Positions 11,077-23,400 of a stretch of 64,000 bases of DNA are shown piece after piece. This stretch comes from Fragum whitleyi (taxonomy: Eukaryota; Mollusca; Bivalvia; Cardiida; Cardiidae): NCBI GenBank assembly GCA_948146395.1, contig OX411558.1, positions 33,465,350-33,529,349 on the forward strand. The letters run 5' to 3'. The position numbers and the translations under genes were made by a program. Below the pieces are notes generated by a model. That model was given only the letters and a program-made list of their open reading frames with translations. It searched no databases and was not told the DNA's origin. The stretch's first letter is position 1. The number at the start of each line of letters is the position of its first letter.

Positions 11077-11092
11077 TAATTGATGTAACTTT
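11077..11092. repeat. target-site duplication of LINE B, right copy
   Basis: It is identical to 6061..6076. On the minus strand the LINE A frame reads through VTSI into this site and then runs into the LINE B leader. The same VTSI codons are repeated at the left junction, where the LINE A frame continues (RKSKKDFFNSAI). Confidence 0.9.
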
Positions 11093-12181
11093 ATTTCTCC
11101 AAATCTTATATGAACTTAAGTCGCCTGATTGTTTTAGTTTATTTCTCATTAACATTGCATTCTTTATATCTTCGTTGAACAACTTTATTTGTAATTGCCT
11201 CTTTACACGTTTTTCTTTGTAAGGTATATGCTTTGAAAGAATATCTTGAATGGCAGAGTAGAAATAATTCAGTGCATCGTCTGGATCGTATATTGTATCT
11301 ATGATGCTAAAATCAACATAGGATAAATCGTACAGAAGTGAATCAATATCTAATTTGGAAAAGGAGCGGTAGGAAATCGTTTGGTGTTTATTACCTTTTT
11401 GAGATCTTACTTGATTTTTATACGTTAAAGCAACGGGATAATGATCGCTTATTGCGAGTTTAGGAACTAATACTTCTGAAATAAGTTGTTCACGCGTAGT
11501 ATAGATATGATCTATTATACTAGATGAATGTTTTGTTACTCTTGTAGGTTCATTAACAAGCTGATAGAGACCTAAATCCTGTAATAACTTTGCCCATTTC
11601 GTATTATTGTATGAAGAGGTTACGGAGAAGTGTATATTATAATCGCCCAGTAAAATATATTCTAGGCTTGTTGCATCGGCAAAATTCAATTGTTTCTCGT
11701 ATTCGTCAATCCAACTTTGGTTACTATTTGGTGGCCTATATGCAAAGTTTAATAGTATAGGTTTACTTCTAGGAATCCTTACTTCTAACCAAATGCTTTC
11801 AATGTTCCCAATTTCTATGTCATTTCTTCTCTCATAGTCGACACTTTCGGATATATATATGATAAGTCCACCACCTAATCTGTTTATTCGGTCTTTTCTT
11901 TCAAAAACGAAGCCGTTTACGTAAACACAGCGATCGTTTGTGTTTTCGGACAGAAACGTTTCAGATAAGCCAAAAATATCAGGCGCATTGTTTGTATTAA
12001 GAAGTATTCGAATTTCTTCTAATTTAGGGAGTAAATGTTGTATATTTAATGATGCTATATGCAATCCATTTTCTTTGAATTTGAAATATATTAGATTATC
12101 GATACAAGATTTACTTATTCTAGTTGTATTACCTTGACTAAGTAGCCTTTCCGATTTTGAAAAGTTTTTGGCATTTATTTA
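11077..12181 (-). pseudogene. LINE A ORF2, 5' part: endonuclease domain
   Basis: This is the N-terminal half of the LINE A polyprotein, cut by LINE B after a YKIWRNKVTSI segment. Motifs of the apurinic-type endonuclease are present, counting from the TTG at 12064: SLNIQHLLPK (5-14), GLSETF (metal Glu), FAYRPPN, LGDYN (catalytic Asp) and ISDHYPV (catalytic Asp-His). The frame is open upstream of 12064 to a stop near 12182 without an ATG, and that stretch aligns with the region before LNIHYLLPK in LINE C, so TTG 12064 is not a firm start. Translation may depend on reinitiation after ORF1, which ends 163 nt upstream. The native continuation lies at 6073..4220. Confidence 0.88.
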
Positions 12182-12343
12182 ACTGTCTTTGCTAGTTATT
12201 TCTGTGTCCGAAATATAATTATTTTGAAAGTACTCAGTGTTACATAAACAAGAACGCGTATATTGAAAACATGTATTGCATAAACTAGATAGAATATTAT
12301 ATCTGTTTTTACATTCAATTGAGCTGTGTATGTCCGTCATATC

Positions 12344-14416
12344 CTACAAATGCATCGATCTACATTCAGATTCAACATGATTTGTTAAACCACAATTATA
12401 ACAATAGCTGTAATGGTCATAAGGGTAAGAAACGCCCTGAATTGTTCTACCATTTAGGTAGGAATTGTTTGTAAACTTTCGGTAATATCCATTATCATTT
12501 GTCTGCATTTGATGTTTCCGTACTTCTTCATCCCTATTCCTGAGTTCGTTACTACTATAGGTTCTCTTTTTTATTATTGGAACTTTCTCATTCATAACAT
12601 TGACTAAGATACTTGAACCTGTAGCGTTCAAATGAATTAAGTCCCGATTGTAAAGATGGCGCGCTGTTTTCCCATTGGCATAGATAAACGCCTGATAACA
12701 CTCTACATTTTCCGCATTTGTATCTTCGCATACCTGTTTTAATACATCGTTGACTGGTACAACATCCACGTCCCGTCTCGGGCATAGAGAACATAAGTAA
12801 ACCTGGCATGGCAAAGCTAGAATAGTCGATTTCAGTGTGTTATAGATAGATCTCAATCGTCCTTCGGCAGCGTCATTCCCTCCAACATAGATGATAATGT
12901 TTTCGTACTGATGAAGATCCATTTCATTTAGTTTGGACTGAATATCTTGTGACTTCCCTCCGGGTAAACATATTAAATCTATGGTAGATTCAAGCCCCCG
13001 CTTATGAATTCCTTTGATTACAGAATCACCAATTATTAATGTTCGATTTCTTTTGTATTCTGTTGAATTATCCAGTTTATGACTTGATTTATTCAATTCG
13101 TTTGTCGAATGAGACTTTGCTATGTTATCTGTGTTATTCTTTTTTGGTGATTTATCTCTCATTCGGGGTGTGTTCTCTTGATTTGCAATCAAATGTTCAG
13201 AACTAAGAGTGTCAGAACTTTGAGCATTTGATTTCACATTGTTATTCACTGGTTTATCTTTCTTTGGTTGCGTTTCGATTACCCTGGTCACATGTTTTGA
13301 GGACGAAACATTTTTTATTGTGTCCTGGATGGATTGTAACTGTTTTTGTAATTTATCATTTGTCTGGGTTGTCACTGTTTGAATTCGCAAACTAGCTTCA
13401 GTAAGATTATCTACCCTTTCATTTGACACTTGATTAGTCAGCGAAATTTGCTTCTTCATACTAGTAATTTCATCTTTTATTTGACCGAATTGCATCTCAG
13501 TATTCGTAGAGAGGGCACTGACTTCAAGTTTCAAGTCTCGCAATGAGTCGCGAACAGCCTTAATTTCATTCAAGATGTTTGTTTCTAAGGTCTCGGTCTG
13601 GCTTGGCTCATCACGGGTTGATGTTTTTGTATTTTCATCGCTAACGACTGTCTGCGGCATCTTGATTTTTTCTTGGATTTCGTTCACCGGTGAAATCTCG
13701 GTTATAGTCCCGGAATTATTTATTTCATTCGAATTTGACGGATTGTTCGCGCTATGTTGTCCTGCGCACAATTTCCTTTGAGATGCCAAGTTCATATCAC
13801 TTTCATACGCATCGTTTTCATCATTTTTAACTTGCTGGCCTACATCATTCAGAAATTTAAGTGCTAGAAATTTAACACATCTATTCAGATCTCCAGACGA
13901 GCTATTATTCTCGATCAACCAGTTTTGCATTACCCCGACGATATCCGGTAAATCAGATCGAAGAAACAGATTTTCAAACTTTCCATTAATAAGACAGGAA
14001 CATCTGGTATGATACAGATTGATAGTATATAAGCTAGATTTTTTCTTGTTTATTTTCATTTGCGTTTCAACTAAATGTCCATTTTTGTCGGTGATACGTT
14101 TTCGAGATACGTTGTATTTCTCTTGATTATAGAATTCATCTACTGTATTTCTAAAAAGTTCGTACATACCACTATTGAGTGTAAGCTTTATTCCTCCCCC
14201 TGTTTCTTTAACGAAAATGTCCTCTCTCTGTGAAAATTCTAACTTTTTCTCCATGGCTGATATTTCATTCAGGTTATAATTTCTTTCCTCTTTCGTTTCG
14301 CAGAGTGATTGCTGTCCATCTTTTCTGTCTTGCTTCATCTTTTTTAACAAAATTCTGGCTTCATTTATGTCGAAACGTTTATTATTTTGCTTTGTTTTTT
14401 GAACTTCCATTGTCAT
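12344..14416 (-). CDS. LINE A ORF1: SGNH-esterase and zinc-knuckle protein
   Basis: This is the likely RNA-binding partner protein of LINE A. I prefer the ATG at 14416; the frame extends to a GTG at 14434. Counting from 14434 (696 residues): a charged N-terminal region with a CSC segment near 145, a Gln/Asn/Ser-rich part, a probable coiled coil (about 283-375), then an SGNH hydrolase domain with block I IIGDS (Ser471), block II GG (492-493), block III VGGND (Asn520) and the terminal RDLIHLN (Asp598, His601). It ends with a CCHC knuckle CYNCGLTNHVESEC. All four catalytic blocks are present and there is no frame break. Esterase domains in CR1-like ORF1 proteins are known; their substrate is uncertain, with lipid or membrane roles proposed. 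Confidence 0.87.
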   Translation of the reverse strand: MTMEVQKTKQNNKRFDINEARILLKKMKQDRKDGQQSLCETKEERNYNLNEISAMEKKLEFSQREDIFVKETGGGIKLTLNSGMYELFRNTVDEFYNQEKYNVSRKRITDKNGHLVETQMKINKKKSSLYTINLYHTRCSCLINGKFENLFLRSDLPDIVGVMQNWLIENNSSSGDLNRCVKFLALKFLNDVGQQVKNDENDAYESDMNLASQRKLCAGQHSANNPSNSNEINNSGTITEISPVNEIQEKIKMPQTVVSDENTKTSTRDEPSQTETLETNILNEIKAVRDSLRDLKLEVSALSTNTEMQFGQIKDEITSMKKQISLTNQVSNERVDNLTEASLRIQTVTTQTNDKLQKQLQSIQDTIKNVSSSKHVTRVIETQPKKDKPVNNNVKSNAQSSDTLSSEHLIANQENTPRMRDKSPKKNNTDNIAKSHSTNELNKSSHKLDNSTEYKRNRTLIIGDSVIKGIHKRGLESTIDLICLPGGKSQDIQSKLNEMDLHQYENIIIYVGGNDAAEGRLRSIYNTLKSTILALPCQVYLCSLCPRRDVDVVPVNDVLKQVCEDTNAENVECYQAFIYANGKTARHLYNRDLIHLNATGSSILVNVMNEKVPIIKKRTYSSNELRNRDEEVRKHQMQTNDNGYYRKFTNNSYLNGRTIQGVSYPYDHYSYCYNCGLTNHVESECRSMHL

Positions 14417-14434
14417 TTCCGGTTTGATGGACAC

Positions 14435-17400
14435 GATTCAAAAATATCATTTCAAGATTATCTCACGAATATAGTCAAGATATGGCAAAATTATGCATAC
14501 AAATGACGAGAATAATCTAGCGAAGCTGCTGATACAATATTTACCAAAATTCCACGCATGTTGACGTTAATAAACGCATTTTTCTTCATTTTGAAATAAG
14601 ACGTTATGTTTTTCTTGCGTGACGTCACGGTGGCGCGAAAATGTATCTTGATCGCGATTTAAACAACTGTGACAGTGAACAACACGACAGATCAATAACA
14701 TATAACTTCTGAATAAATTCTTACTTGTCGCTCGCCTTAATTTCCACCGAATGTGTCAATTTTTAAGGAAAAAAGTTTTCGCTTTTACTTTCACAATGCA
14801 TTTCCAATTGTTTTGTTCCAAAGCAGATTTGGGAAAATAAAAAATGGACGGCAACATAATTTTTAAACGAAAAAATAATGCGCACAGAAACAGTTGATAA
14901 ACATTTGTGAATTAAACTAAAATTTTTATTTGAGACAATTTCATAGTAAAAGACATTTACATTTTTGATTCTGTAAGGGAAAAAACAAGTTTGAACGGAA
15001 AAAATATATGGACGGCCTCGGGTCAAATCAGCCCATTTTAAATTATGCATATGATAAAAATTTGCATCTAAACATTCTGCAACAATATACGGTATAATGT
15101 AATAAATATATAAGTTGGTGCGGAGTATGTGCAGTAAACGATATCTTCATTAAAATATATTTTTCATGTTAAATTCGCTTTGTTTTTGTGAATTTTTGAA
15201 GTCCCCTTTACGAGAAAAATGTTCGTAGATCTAATGATTAGAACAGATTCAGACCTCAGATTGCATTGCTATTGCTGGTCGCATCTGAGTACAGAAACGA
15301 TTGCAAATTTCTCGTGAGAAATTAGCGCAGGGATTCTCTGCGCACTTCAAATAATAGTCTCTTCACTGCTGTGGCAGAAGATAGAAATACAAACTTTGAA
15401 ACTTAATCTAGCGTTGTTATATCCTGATCGCCGACAATGTTGATTCACAGACACATTTTTCGTGACACTTGACGCATACACACAAAATATATGTAAAACT
15501 AGATTTTGGATTAGTTTGTTCTTTAAGTCGAGATTTACTCCGATAATATTGCAAACTTACTTGAACTTATATCGTCAAGTAGTAGAAAGAGTAACATAGA
15601 ATGTTCGAATTTGTGAACCGTTTTAATTATAAGCCAAAGGTCGTTCGTTAACTTTGAAAAAAAATGTAACCGTGTGAGTCTGAAGCCCTGTGATTTTCGC
15701 GATATATTCAGTCTATTATTGTTTCACTGACATAAATTGCGGGAAAAAAGCTCGCCGTTATTAGGTTGAGTTCGGAAATAAGTTCTGATGACATGGACGC
15801 GACCGAAGAAACCTAGATTTATCTGTTTTATGATATATTATAGGCGTCCGCGCAGGACGAGGTCTTAAACCTTTAAGTACCTGTTTTATTTCGAAGGTTC
15901 GTCCTTTAGATTCTTTTTTTATAAGATTTTAAAGATAACTTAAGATATTTTTGTTGAATTTTCTTGACGGTGTCAAGGCTGTTCGTTTATGCGAATGCTA
16001 AGCCAGCTTCGCATCCGCATACACATAATTTAAGATCTAAGTGACATTGAAGACTTATAAATTGGACACTTTATTTTAAAAAAAATGCTTCTTGGATACG
16101 ATAAGAAAATGTGAAGAATCGCATTCTAAATAATGCTTTCTTAAACGTTTCACTTTCATTCTGAGGTAATTTATCAAGAATGCTGGACAATGCCCATTAA
16201 GAAATGCTGATAAAATCATACACTGTCTATTGGCAGCGTATTGACCCCTTTGAACACCTTATTGCATGCCAAGGTACATGTAACCCTGTCAAACTACTGT
16301 TTTAGGGAATTTTACAAAGGAGACACTTTATACACACCTTATTCCCTTTTTCATTTCCGCTCTTCTTGTCATTCTTAACGTCTTACATCTGTTGGTAGAA
16401 TAACGAGAATAGTGTGACTTTGTTTAAAATTTGATGACCATTAAGCAATTAAAGCCTATAATTTATTTATTCGGCAAACTTAATTTGTAAAACTTGAAAA
16501 TTCAAAAAAATGACAATATATATAAAAGAGAAATTATCAGAACAAGATCTTTAATCTCCAAGAAATAGTTTACCCCTTACATTTGTATGTCTCTATTTCA
16601 ACCGTTTTCGAAATATCTCGCTAAGCCAAGTTAACATAACCCACGGACGCCGTACGATGTCGCAGCTTATGTGTTTTTTTTTTTTTTTTTAAGTTTGACA
16701 CCTAACAATTTCATTATCTACAGCGTATATGTTCACAAAATTGTGTGGTGCCCAAACGGATTGTATAACCCTTTCATCCATGAATCATTGTGTGCACGTG
16801 CAGCGATTAAAAGTCAAACGCAAAGATCGCAAAGTAATCGCGGTGACTGTATGATTTGTAATCTTATGTTAGATCTACTTTAGACCATGCGGCTCCTGTA
16901 CTTTTTCCCAGCGGTGCCTATGCGGGGATCGTAGAATAATTATGTTGTGAAGATTTCTAAGCATATAGTCGACAGTGACCGTGCGATGTCCGTGTGGCGA
17001 TTTTGCGATGCCTTAACGACGTGGTTGCGGGCCTCCGTGCAATCTTGTGATTTAAGAAAAATATAAAATTGTTTTGTTTTTTTCTACAAAACGTAATGTC
17101 TTCAGCATCTTTAAAAACGTCCTATAACCACACGAAACTCCTTCGTTGTCGCAAGGGCTCTCCATGATTTCTGGTTTTCGGCGAGTTCCAGCGATAGAAT
17201 ATGTGACGTCCAAAATTGAGGCTGATCTTATGTTTACAAACGTTTGAAAAATTGTCACGTGGCCTAATTATACTGTTCCTTTATATCCATGTGCCATCTT
17301 TATGGTGTATTCTGAGATAGTGGTCAAAATTATCAAAGTTGGCAAATACGGGAAATAAACACCATTTGTTTACAGATGCAATATGAAAACATAACCATAC

Positions 17401-19086
17401 ACACCAAATACGCAGAAATTTTATTTAGTTGAGAGATGATGATAAACTTAAAGGTAATCTAGATAAGATAAGTTATATAAGAAAACACACAGTACTAAAT
17501 TTAAATGTACTGAGAAATTACATTTGAAGCGATTTCTCTTAATTTAACTAACAATACGGGACTAAATTTGTTCGCAAAAAGAAACAAAACGTTTTCTATT
17601 GGGAAAAAGAAATACTCAAGGACTAAAATATGTACATATATCATTTTAAAATGCGATTTCGTAAATGATAAGAAACACCCCGGTACTTAATCAAGCATAG
17701 ACTCTGTAAAGTCAGGCTCTGTGATTCAAGTGCACAGAAGACGACTCCTCGCGTAAAAATAAACCGGGACTGATTCTTAATGCATGAATGAGTTTTAAAT
17801 ACTTTTTTATTGGATAAGAACCTACAGGGCCATAATTTAAGAGCACAGAACACTAGCACAACGAAGCTATAGACTAGTTTCATTTTATAAAAATTGTGAT
17901 AAATCGTAGCACAAGAAGAGCATTCTACAAGTCTTTTTGGTCAGAAATTGTAACAGTCGGATAAATTCACAATCCAAGTATTCATTTTCTTACTGTATTT
18001 AGGTATTTTCTATAAATATACATGTATCACATTCAATATCAGGGGAAAATCCTGGAGAAAGAAAAATGACGAAAACTAGCATAGACGTAACTATGAGAAA
18101 ATATTATAATAAAACCTTAACTCAAATCGCTTTTGGTAATTTTCATAAAAAAATACGCTTTGGTAATTTTCGTAGAGATAATTGTTAAAAAACTACACTT
18201 GGGCCGTTTTGACCGAATGCAAAATCAGAAATAGGCCCTTCTAACAGTTTTCAGAAATAGCTAATGGCCCTTTTAAACCAAACTACGGATCGTTTTTTAC
18301 GGAATAACGGCCCGTTTAACTAGATACTAAAAGGAATTGTAGATCGGTAAGTAAAATAGAATCAAAACAACAGAGAATCTTATAGAAACAGACAGGTATT
18401 AAAGTTGCATTTTTTTGTGCCCGAGGCATATATAATGGAATAGAACAGACGACGGATTTTAAAAAAAAGGTTATTTTTTTCTTTTCCACGCATTCAGTCC
18501 AAATTTAAATATTCTGTTTTTCTTTAATCGAGTTACTTTTATCTAATTTTGTGTGATACATAATGACTGTGTAGATTTTATTTTTTATTTCACATTTCGG
18601 TTGAAATAATTCCAATCAGTGGTTCCACCATTTCCACGTGCTGTTTTTGTTTACTTAATTGGAACGTTCGGCATTGTTCCATAGCGGAAAACATTATTTA
18701 GAGGGTTACTGAGTTTCAATAGGGATTAATTAATGATCTGGTAAGTTCACTTCTCATAAATTGTTGCATGCGACGCATATTTCATTGTTCCTTCTATAAA
18801 TATATAGGTTGCTTGGCATTTCATTCTTAAAGCATGTGTATTTTGTGTCCAAATAGCGAACCGTTTCTTCATCGGGATTTGCACAAGGACACAAACAGGA
18901 AACTGATAAGACCCGACATACACGATAAAAGTCAAAATGTAAAATAACGTATGTCGGGTCTTATAAATAGGACTAACTTCCACTAGAATGTGTGTGAACT
19001 AGTGTTATTATTATTCATTTTCATATGCCAAGGACGACAAAAGCTATTAACTGAGAGCACGGTATATACGAAAGTAAAACATTTAA
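14435..19086. other. unassigned non-coding sequence; may include the 5' UTR of LINE A
   Basis: No exon with convincing splice sites or protein family was found. The first few hundred bases may be LINE A leader, but I found no target-site duplication to fix the end. There is a T-run at about 16674..16690. A 16-bp inverted repeat at 18906..18964 is listed separately. Confidence 0.4.
18906..18964. repeat. perfect 16-bp inverted repeat with 27-nt loop
   Basis: ATAAGACCCGACATAC at 18906..18921 is exactly complementary to 18949..18964. It could be a hairpin, a MITE remnant or chance after local inversion. No flanking duplication was seen. Confidence 0.7.
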
Positions 19087-19327
19087 ATGAGCCTGTTTGT
19101 TACATTTCCAACAATTGGAAATGTTAGTGATGTGCACACATTGGGTAGCGTAGACAGCCACTTACTGCAAATATTAAATTATCCGATGGTCTATGATACT
19201 TTGAGACCTTATCTATCTACTAAACGCATAGTGATGACTCTGGTCAGACTGTGCGGATGCACAAGCTGGTCAGAGTCTTTGTTTTGCGCATATTTGGAAT
19301 TGTTGGTGATCTCACGCACAGGCTGAA
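19087..19327. mobile_element. MITE, copy 1
   Basis: This is a short non-coding element of about 240 bp. Its first 30 bp (GAGCCTGT...CCAACAATT from 19089) are an imperfect inverted copy of 19296..19325. A second copy with the same ends and internal GGTCA(A/G)ACTGTGCGG block lies at 52089..52310. The target-site duplication is not clear, so the superfamily is unknown. Confidence 0.65.
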
Positions 19328-20012
19328 ATTATTCTTCTTTCTCGGTCAAGTACCTTTTAATCAGAGATCAGGGTTGCTGGGAGATTTAGCTATCACTTTA
19401 ATAGATAATCACATTTAATCAACACAACCGCTGTGACGTCCCAGTAGAAGATTGATACTATTTCCAGTTATCATCTATACTATGTGATTTTCAGTTTTAA
19501 AGGCTCATACACATCATTACTCTGAAACGAACTTCTAAACTGCCACCTGACATTTGCCTCATTTTTACTCATTTATTGAAGTATTCTTTAAAATTTATAT
19601 GAGAGGTCGTTCATTTTGGCGAATTCTAAAAGAAGAATTGATTGGAAATTTTGCCCTAGGTGTCTGTAACAAACGGTCAAACACATGAACCCTCATTTAC
19701 GAAAGTTTCAAAAGTTGCACATTTTCGAGGAATTTTAATTTAAATCGGTCTAAAGAAACACTCGGAAAATGAGCTGAATATTAGCGTTTAGAAGTATTCT
19801 ACGAAATTATTTTATTATGCTTTAGTTTGAAAATCGTCCGAAAAACTCAATCCTCTGTTCACTTCGGTAAGTATCTTGGCTCAATATTTCAGAATCATCA
19901 AAGTCACATGATTTTTTCAACCTGCTTACTCTAACACAGCGTAAGTCTCTCTTTACATAAAGAAATGAAAATTGTTAATTTTTGTTTCCGTATCAGATGA
20001 TGTTGTGTACCT
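19328..20012. other. unassigned sequence downstream of the ankyrin gene
   Basis: Nothing recognisable between the MITE and the poly-A signal of the ankyrin gene. Confidence 0.4.
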
Positions 20013-20018
20013 TTTATT
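20013..20018 (-). promoter_or_regulatory. polyadenylation signal of the ankyrin-repeat gene
   Basis: AATAAA on the minus strand lies 229 nt after the stop codon at 20249..20247. This is a normal 3' UTR length and supports the terminal-exon call. Confidence 0.65.
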
Positions 20019-20246
20019 TCAAGTGAACAGCAGCAGCCATGCTTTCACGAAAAGCTCCAACATTTGTGAAATAACATCAACATCTGTTTAGATTGCCCTG
20101 GTAAGATGACGTCATATAAAGAACGAACAAGGGTTCGGTCTATCAACACATTTAGTTCATTTAGATATCGGCGACAGTATCGACATCTAACGTCATCCAG
20201 TCAATCATTACTGTTCTCTCACAGCCGTTTAATTTCATCCATTACT

Positions 20247-20473
20247 TCACGTGCTTTCCATTAAACTACTGCTACTAGATTCCGAGGATCTTGAAAGACT
20301 ACGAAGTGTTTTTACAAATTTTCTGCGACCATTTCGGAGAAAGCTTGATTTTCTCGTTGATTGTTTTAGACCGGCCCTCTCTAATATTTTCCGATGAAGG
20401 GCTGAATCTATATCTAAACTTATAGGACACCCCTCTTCACTTATCCAGTCGGCGTCTTTTCGGAAATCATAAT
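20247..20473 (-). CDS. ankyrin gene, terminal coding exon 4
   Basis: The acceptor CTCTTTCAG lies directly before 20473. The first two bases complete the Asp codon split with exon 3, and the frame then runs 74 codons to TGA. It encodes the end of ankyrin repeat 5 (YDFRKDADW) and a Lys/Arg/Ser-rich tail with SFLRNGRRK and SRSSESSSSS. The exon has no early ATG, so it is invisible to a start-codon search. The matching phase, open frame and downstream AATAAA make it convincing. Confidence 0.8.
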
Positions 20474-23400
20474 CTGAAAGAGGTCAAGATAATACTGAGT
20501 AAAACAAACATTTCATATCATTTTTTTTACTTTAATTGACCAACTTAAAAACAAGAGGACCATGATGTTCCAAGATCGCTCACTTGAGTCTCTTTGGCCC
20601 CTGGGACATCACTTCAATTAAATAGGCAGATGTCAACAAGGAGATAATTTCTAAATAAGATCAATACCATGCAATGCTTTCAGGAAAGAGTAAAAAGGAT
20701 ATGCCTGGGCACAGCCCTTTCATGAATATATGGATACGAGAACAAGTTTTTAAGATTTCCTTCTTTGTGATTCAGAGCTCAAATATGACCCCCAGGGGTC
20801 ATGAAAACATTGGTAGAAACCCAGTATGTATTTTACAAACAACATATGGGAGATGTCTGTCTTTTAGTTTCAGAGAAGATGTTTGAAGTTTTTTGCTCTT
20901 TGAATCTATGTAAAAAGGGTTGCATCCGGGTAGAGCCCAAACATGACCCCATGGTCTTGATATGAATAAACATTGTAGAGGTTTATTAGATGATGCTACA
21001 TACCAAATATGAAAGCTGCCTGCTTTCTGGTTTTAGAGAAGATTTTTAAAGATTTTCGCTCTTTGATTCTATGTAAAAGGGTTGCGCCACGGTAGATCCC
21101 AAATATGACCCCAGGGTCTTGTTACGACTAAGAGACCCAGTAAGTGTTGCTACATACCAAATATGAAAGCTGGTGCTTTTTGGTTTCAGAGAAGAAGATT
21201 TTCCTATTTTCACCATTGTTGTTAAGGGAAAAGGGAAACTTAAGAGTGGATTCCATCTATTTGAACAACTTTGGTAGAGCTTGACCCAAGGAACATCCCT
21301 GCCAAGATACATCAGGATTGACCCACCGGTTTAGGAGAAGATGTTTAAAGAAATTGTGAACGAGGCACGAAGGACGACGGACATTGGGCGATCACAATAG
21401 CTTACCTTGAACACTTCGTGCTCAGGTGAGCTAAAAAAACACATTTTTTTCATCATGCATAAACCCCCTTTCTGGTTTCTGTTTATGTTAACCGATGTTA
21501 CTACGTTTGGCTATCTAAACATATGGGTGTAGCTTTTAAAAAAAATGTAACCACTAAAGTTCATTTAACTTTTTTAAAGAATTGTATTTGCCAGACAATT
21601 GTGTATTTTTAAAAGAAGGCGTGATTCGATGTAGATAGCCTAAAGACTCCGTTTGAATTTGAAAACATATACATGTACGATTTTGAGATTAGGCATACGA
21701 TTTGCGGGCGTAAGTGTATATCAGACTGATTGATATATTTGCCATGTGTTTCCCATGATCACCTACAAACTCGGTGTATTAAAATCGGAATACACTAGAA
21801 TGCCGAACATACAACGCGTACGGTAATGTGTAGGAATCGCAATGAAATAAGGTCGCTGTAAGCTTGGTCTAATGGTTGTAAATCTACTCACCTGCTTTTA
21901 AAAGGTGCTTTACAATCGGATGACATTTAATTTTATTATTATGCGCCGCCGCATACAAACACGATTTTCCATTGGCTGTTGTTACATTGACGTCACACTG
22001 ATGATCCAATAGATAATTAGCTACGTCAACCCAACCCTTGTGTAACGCTTTATACACGGGCGAACAGCCACATATATCACTTTTGTTCACGTCAGCGCCT
22101 GTATAGATGGATAGATAATTAAAAATTAGTTCAGAAATAAACGTAAGAATAGATAGAAGAATAACGGAATAATGTGTTGATTTGAACTATTTTTTGATCG
22201 GTTTTTATCAAAACATTTATTGCATATTGATCAATATAAATCCTTTCATACAGTAAAATAGTATTGCCAACAATAACATATCTGTATTTACAGTTTTAGC
22301 TATTTCTTACAATAACGTGTTTCCCTTCAATCAATTTAGATCTATATACAAATATTTCATACAGGTCTTGAGTACTTGCTCTTTTATCAATTGACTGCCA
22401 AATGTAAATGCTTAATGAATTGCTTTGACAATAGCACGACTATGATTGAAACGGAAGAAATCACATTTGAAAGAAGATCGGTGGAGCGAATAAGCCAACC
22501 ATGGCTTTAAGTGCTCCGAAGGACCACAGTAAACAGTATGATAAAGACAAATTATGGTATTGAAGAAATATATTGGCCTGATTCAATGATTATTGACCTC
22601 AATCAGTCAAGTTCAATTTTAGATAAAGATGAAATCTGTGTCATGTTGCACTCTCGTGATAGTTCAACTCCCACTTATCCATACCCTAGATAAAGGCTAC
22701 CTACACAGGAATTCTGATGATAGTATTTATGTATGTGCGACATGTCACACGAAAAGGGACCATCTGGTAGTCCGTGATTGGATAAGAGATTTGTCCTAGA
22801 GTCGGTTAAGGTCGAAGTTTCAAATCATGCTTATCAAACTTAGAAAAAAGTGTGCGCATCTATGGGAACATAAAACCGACAATAAAAGTTTCCAATCACG
22901 TTCGATACATTTTTGACAGTACAGACCAAAGAGAATGTTGGGTGTGTGAAAGTTTGTATATGTATATGATGTTACAACAAATTAAGTGACCATAAAGGGC
23001 TTATGACTTTTAAGACGCATTTTTTTTCTCACTGATGACTAACCACATATTAAGGACAAAAACCACGTATCAACAATCTATCAATACCAATGTAAAGTTA
23101 TATCTTAGTTTATTCGATCCGACTTTGACACCTGAGGAAAAATGCTTGAATAGCGATTACCGACATTTTGTATCAATTCACAAATTATATGTTAAATTCA
23201 AAACAGTCTGTTATTCATTCCTATGAAAGCGCGTGCAAAGCCGAGTAGAAATAATTATATTTTTATTCATCTAAATAGCAGGAGTCAGATTCGGGTCAAT
23301 AAAAACCGCGTCATACTGTTTCGAATGTAAACAGTAAGACAAAGATACGTCTTAGATAGTTTGATGTAACTGGGCCCAGAATCGCAAGAACAACACTAAT

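Larger units (their letters stand above)
3847..14450 (-). mobile_element. LINE A: CR1/jockey-like non-LTR retrotransposon, split by LINE B
   Basis: Read on the minus strand, the element runs ORF1 (14416 to 12344), ORF2 endonuclease part (about 12180 to 11077), an interruption by LINE B, then ORF2 reverse-transcriptase part (6073 to 4220), a short 3' UTR, AATAAA (3872..3877 on plus) and a (TAA)n tail at 3847..3867. Without LINE B it is about 5.6 kb, a usual full length for a two-ORF CR1-like LINE. The ORF1 esterase domain is a known trait of CR1-like elements. The 5' end was not located; I placed the boundary just past ORF1, and no target-site duplication for LINE A was found. The minisatellite-type tail matches LINE C. 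Confidence 0.85.

Noticed and set aside
3847..14450. A single large multi-ORF gene or operon
   Set aside because: The poly-A tail, target duplication and two different polymerase types show two nested retrotransposons.
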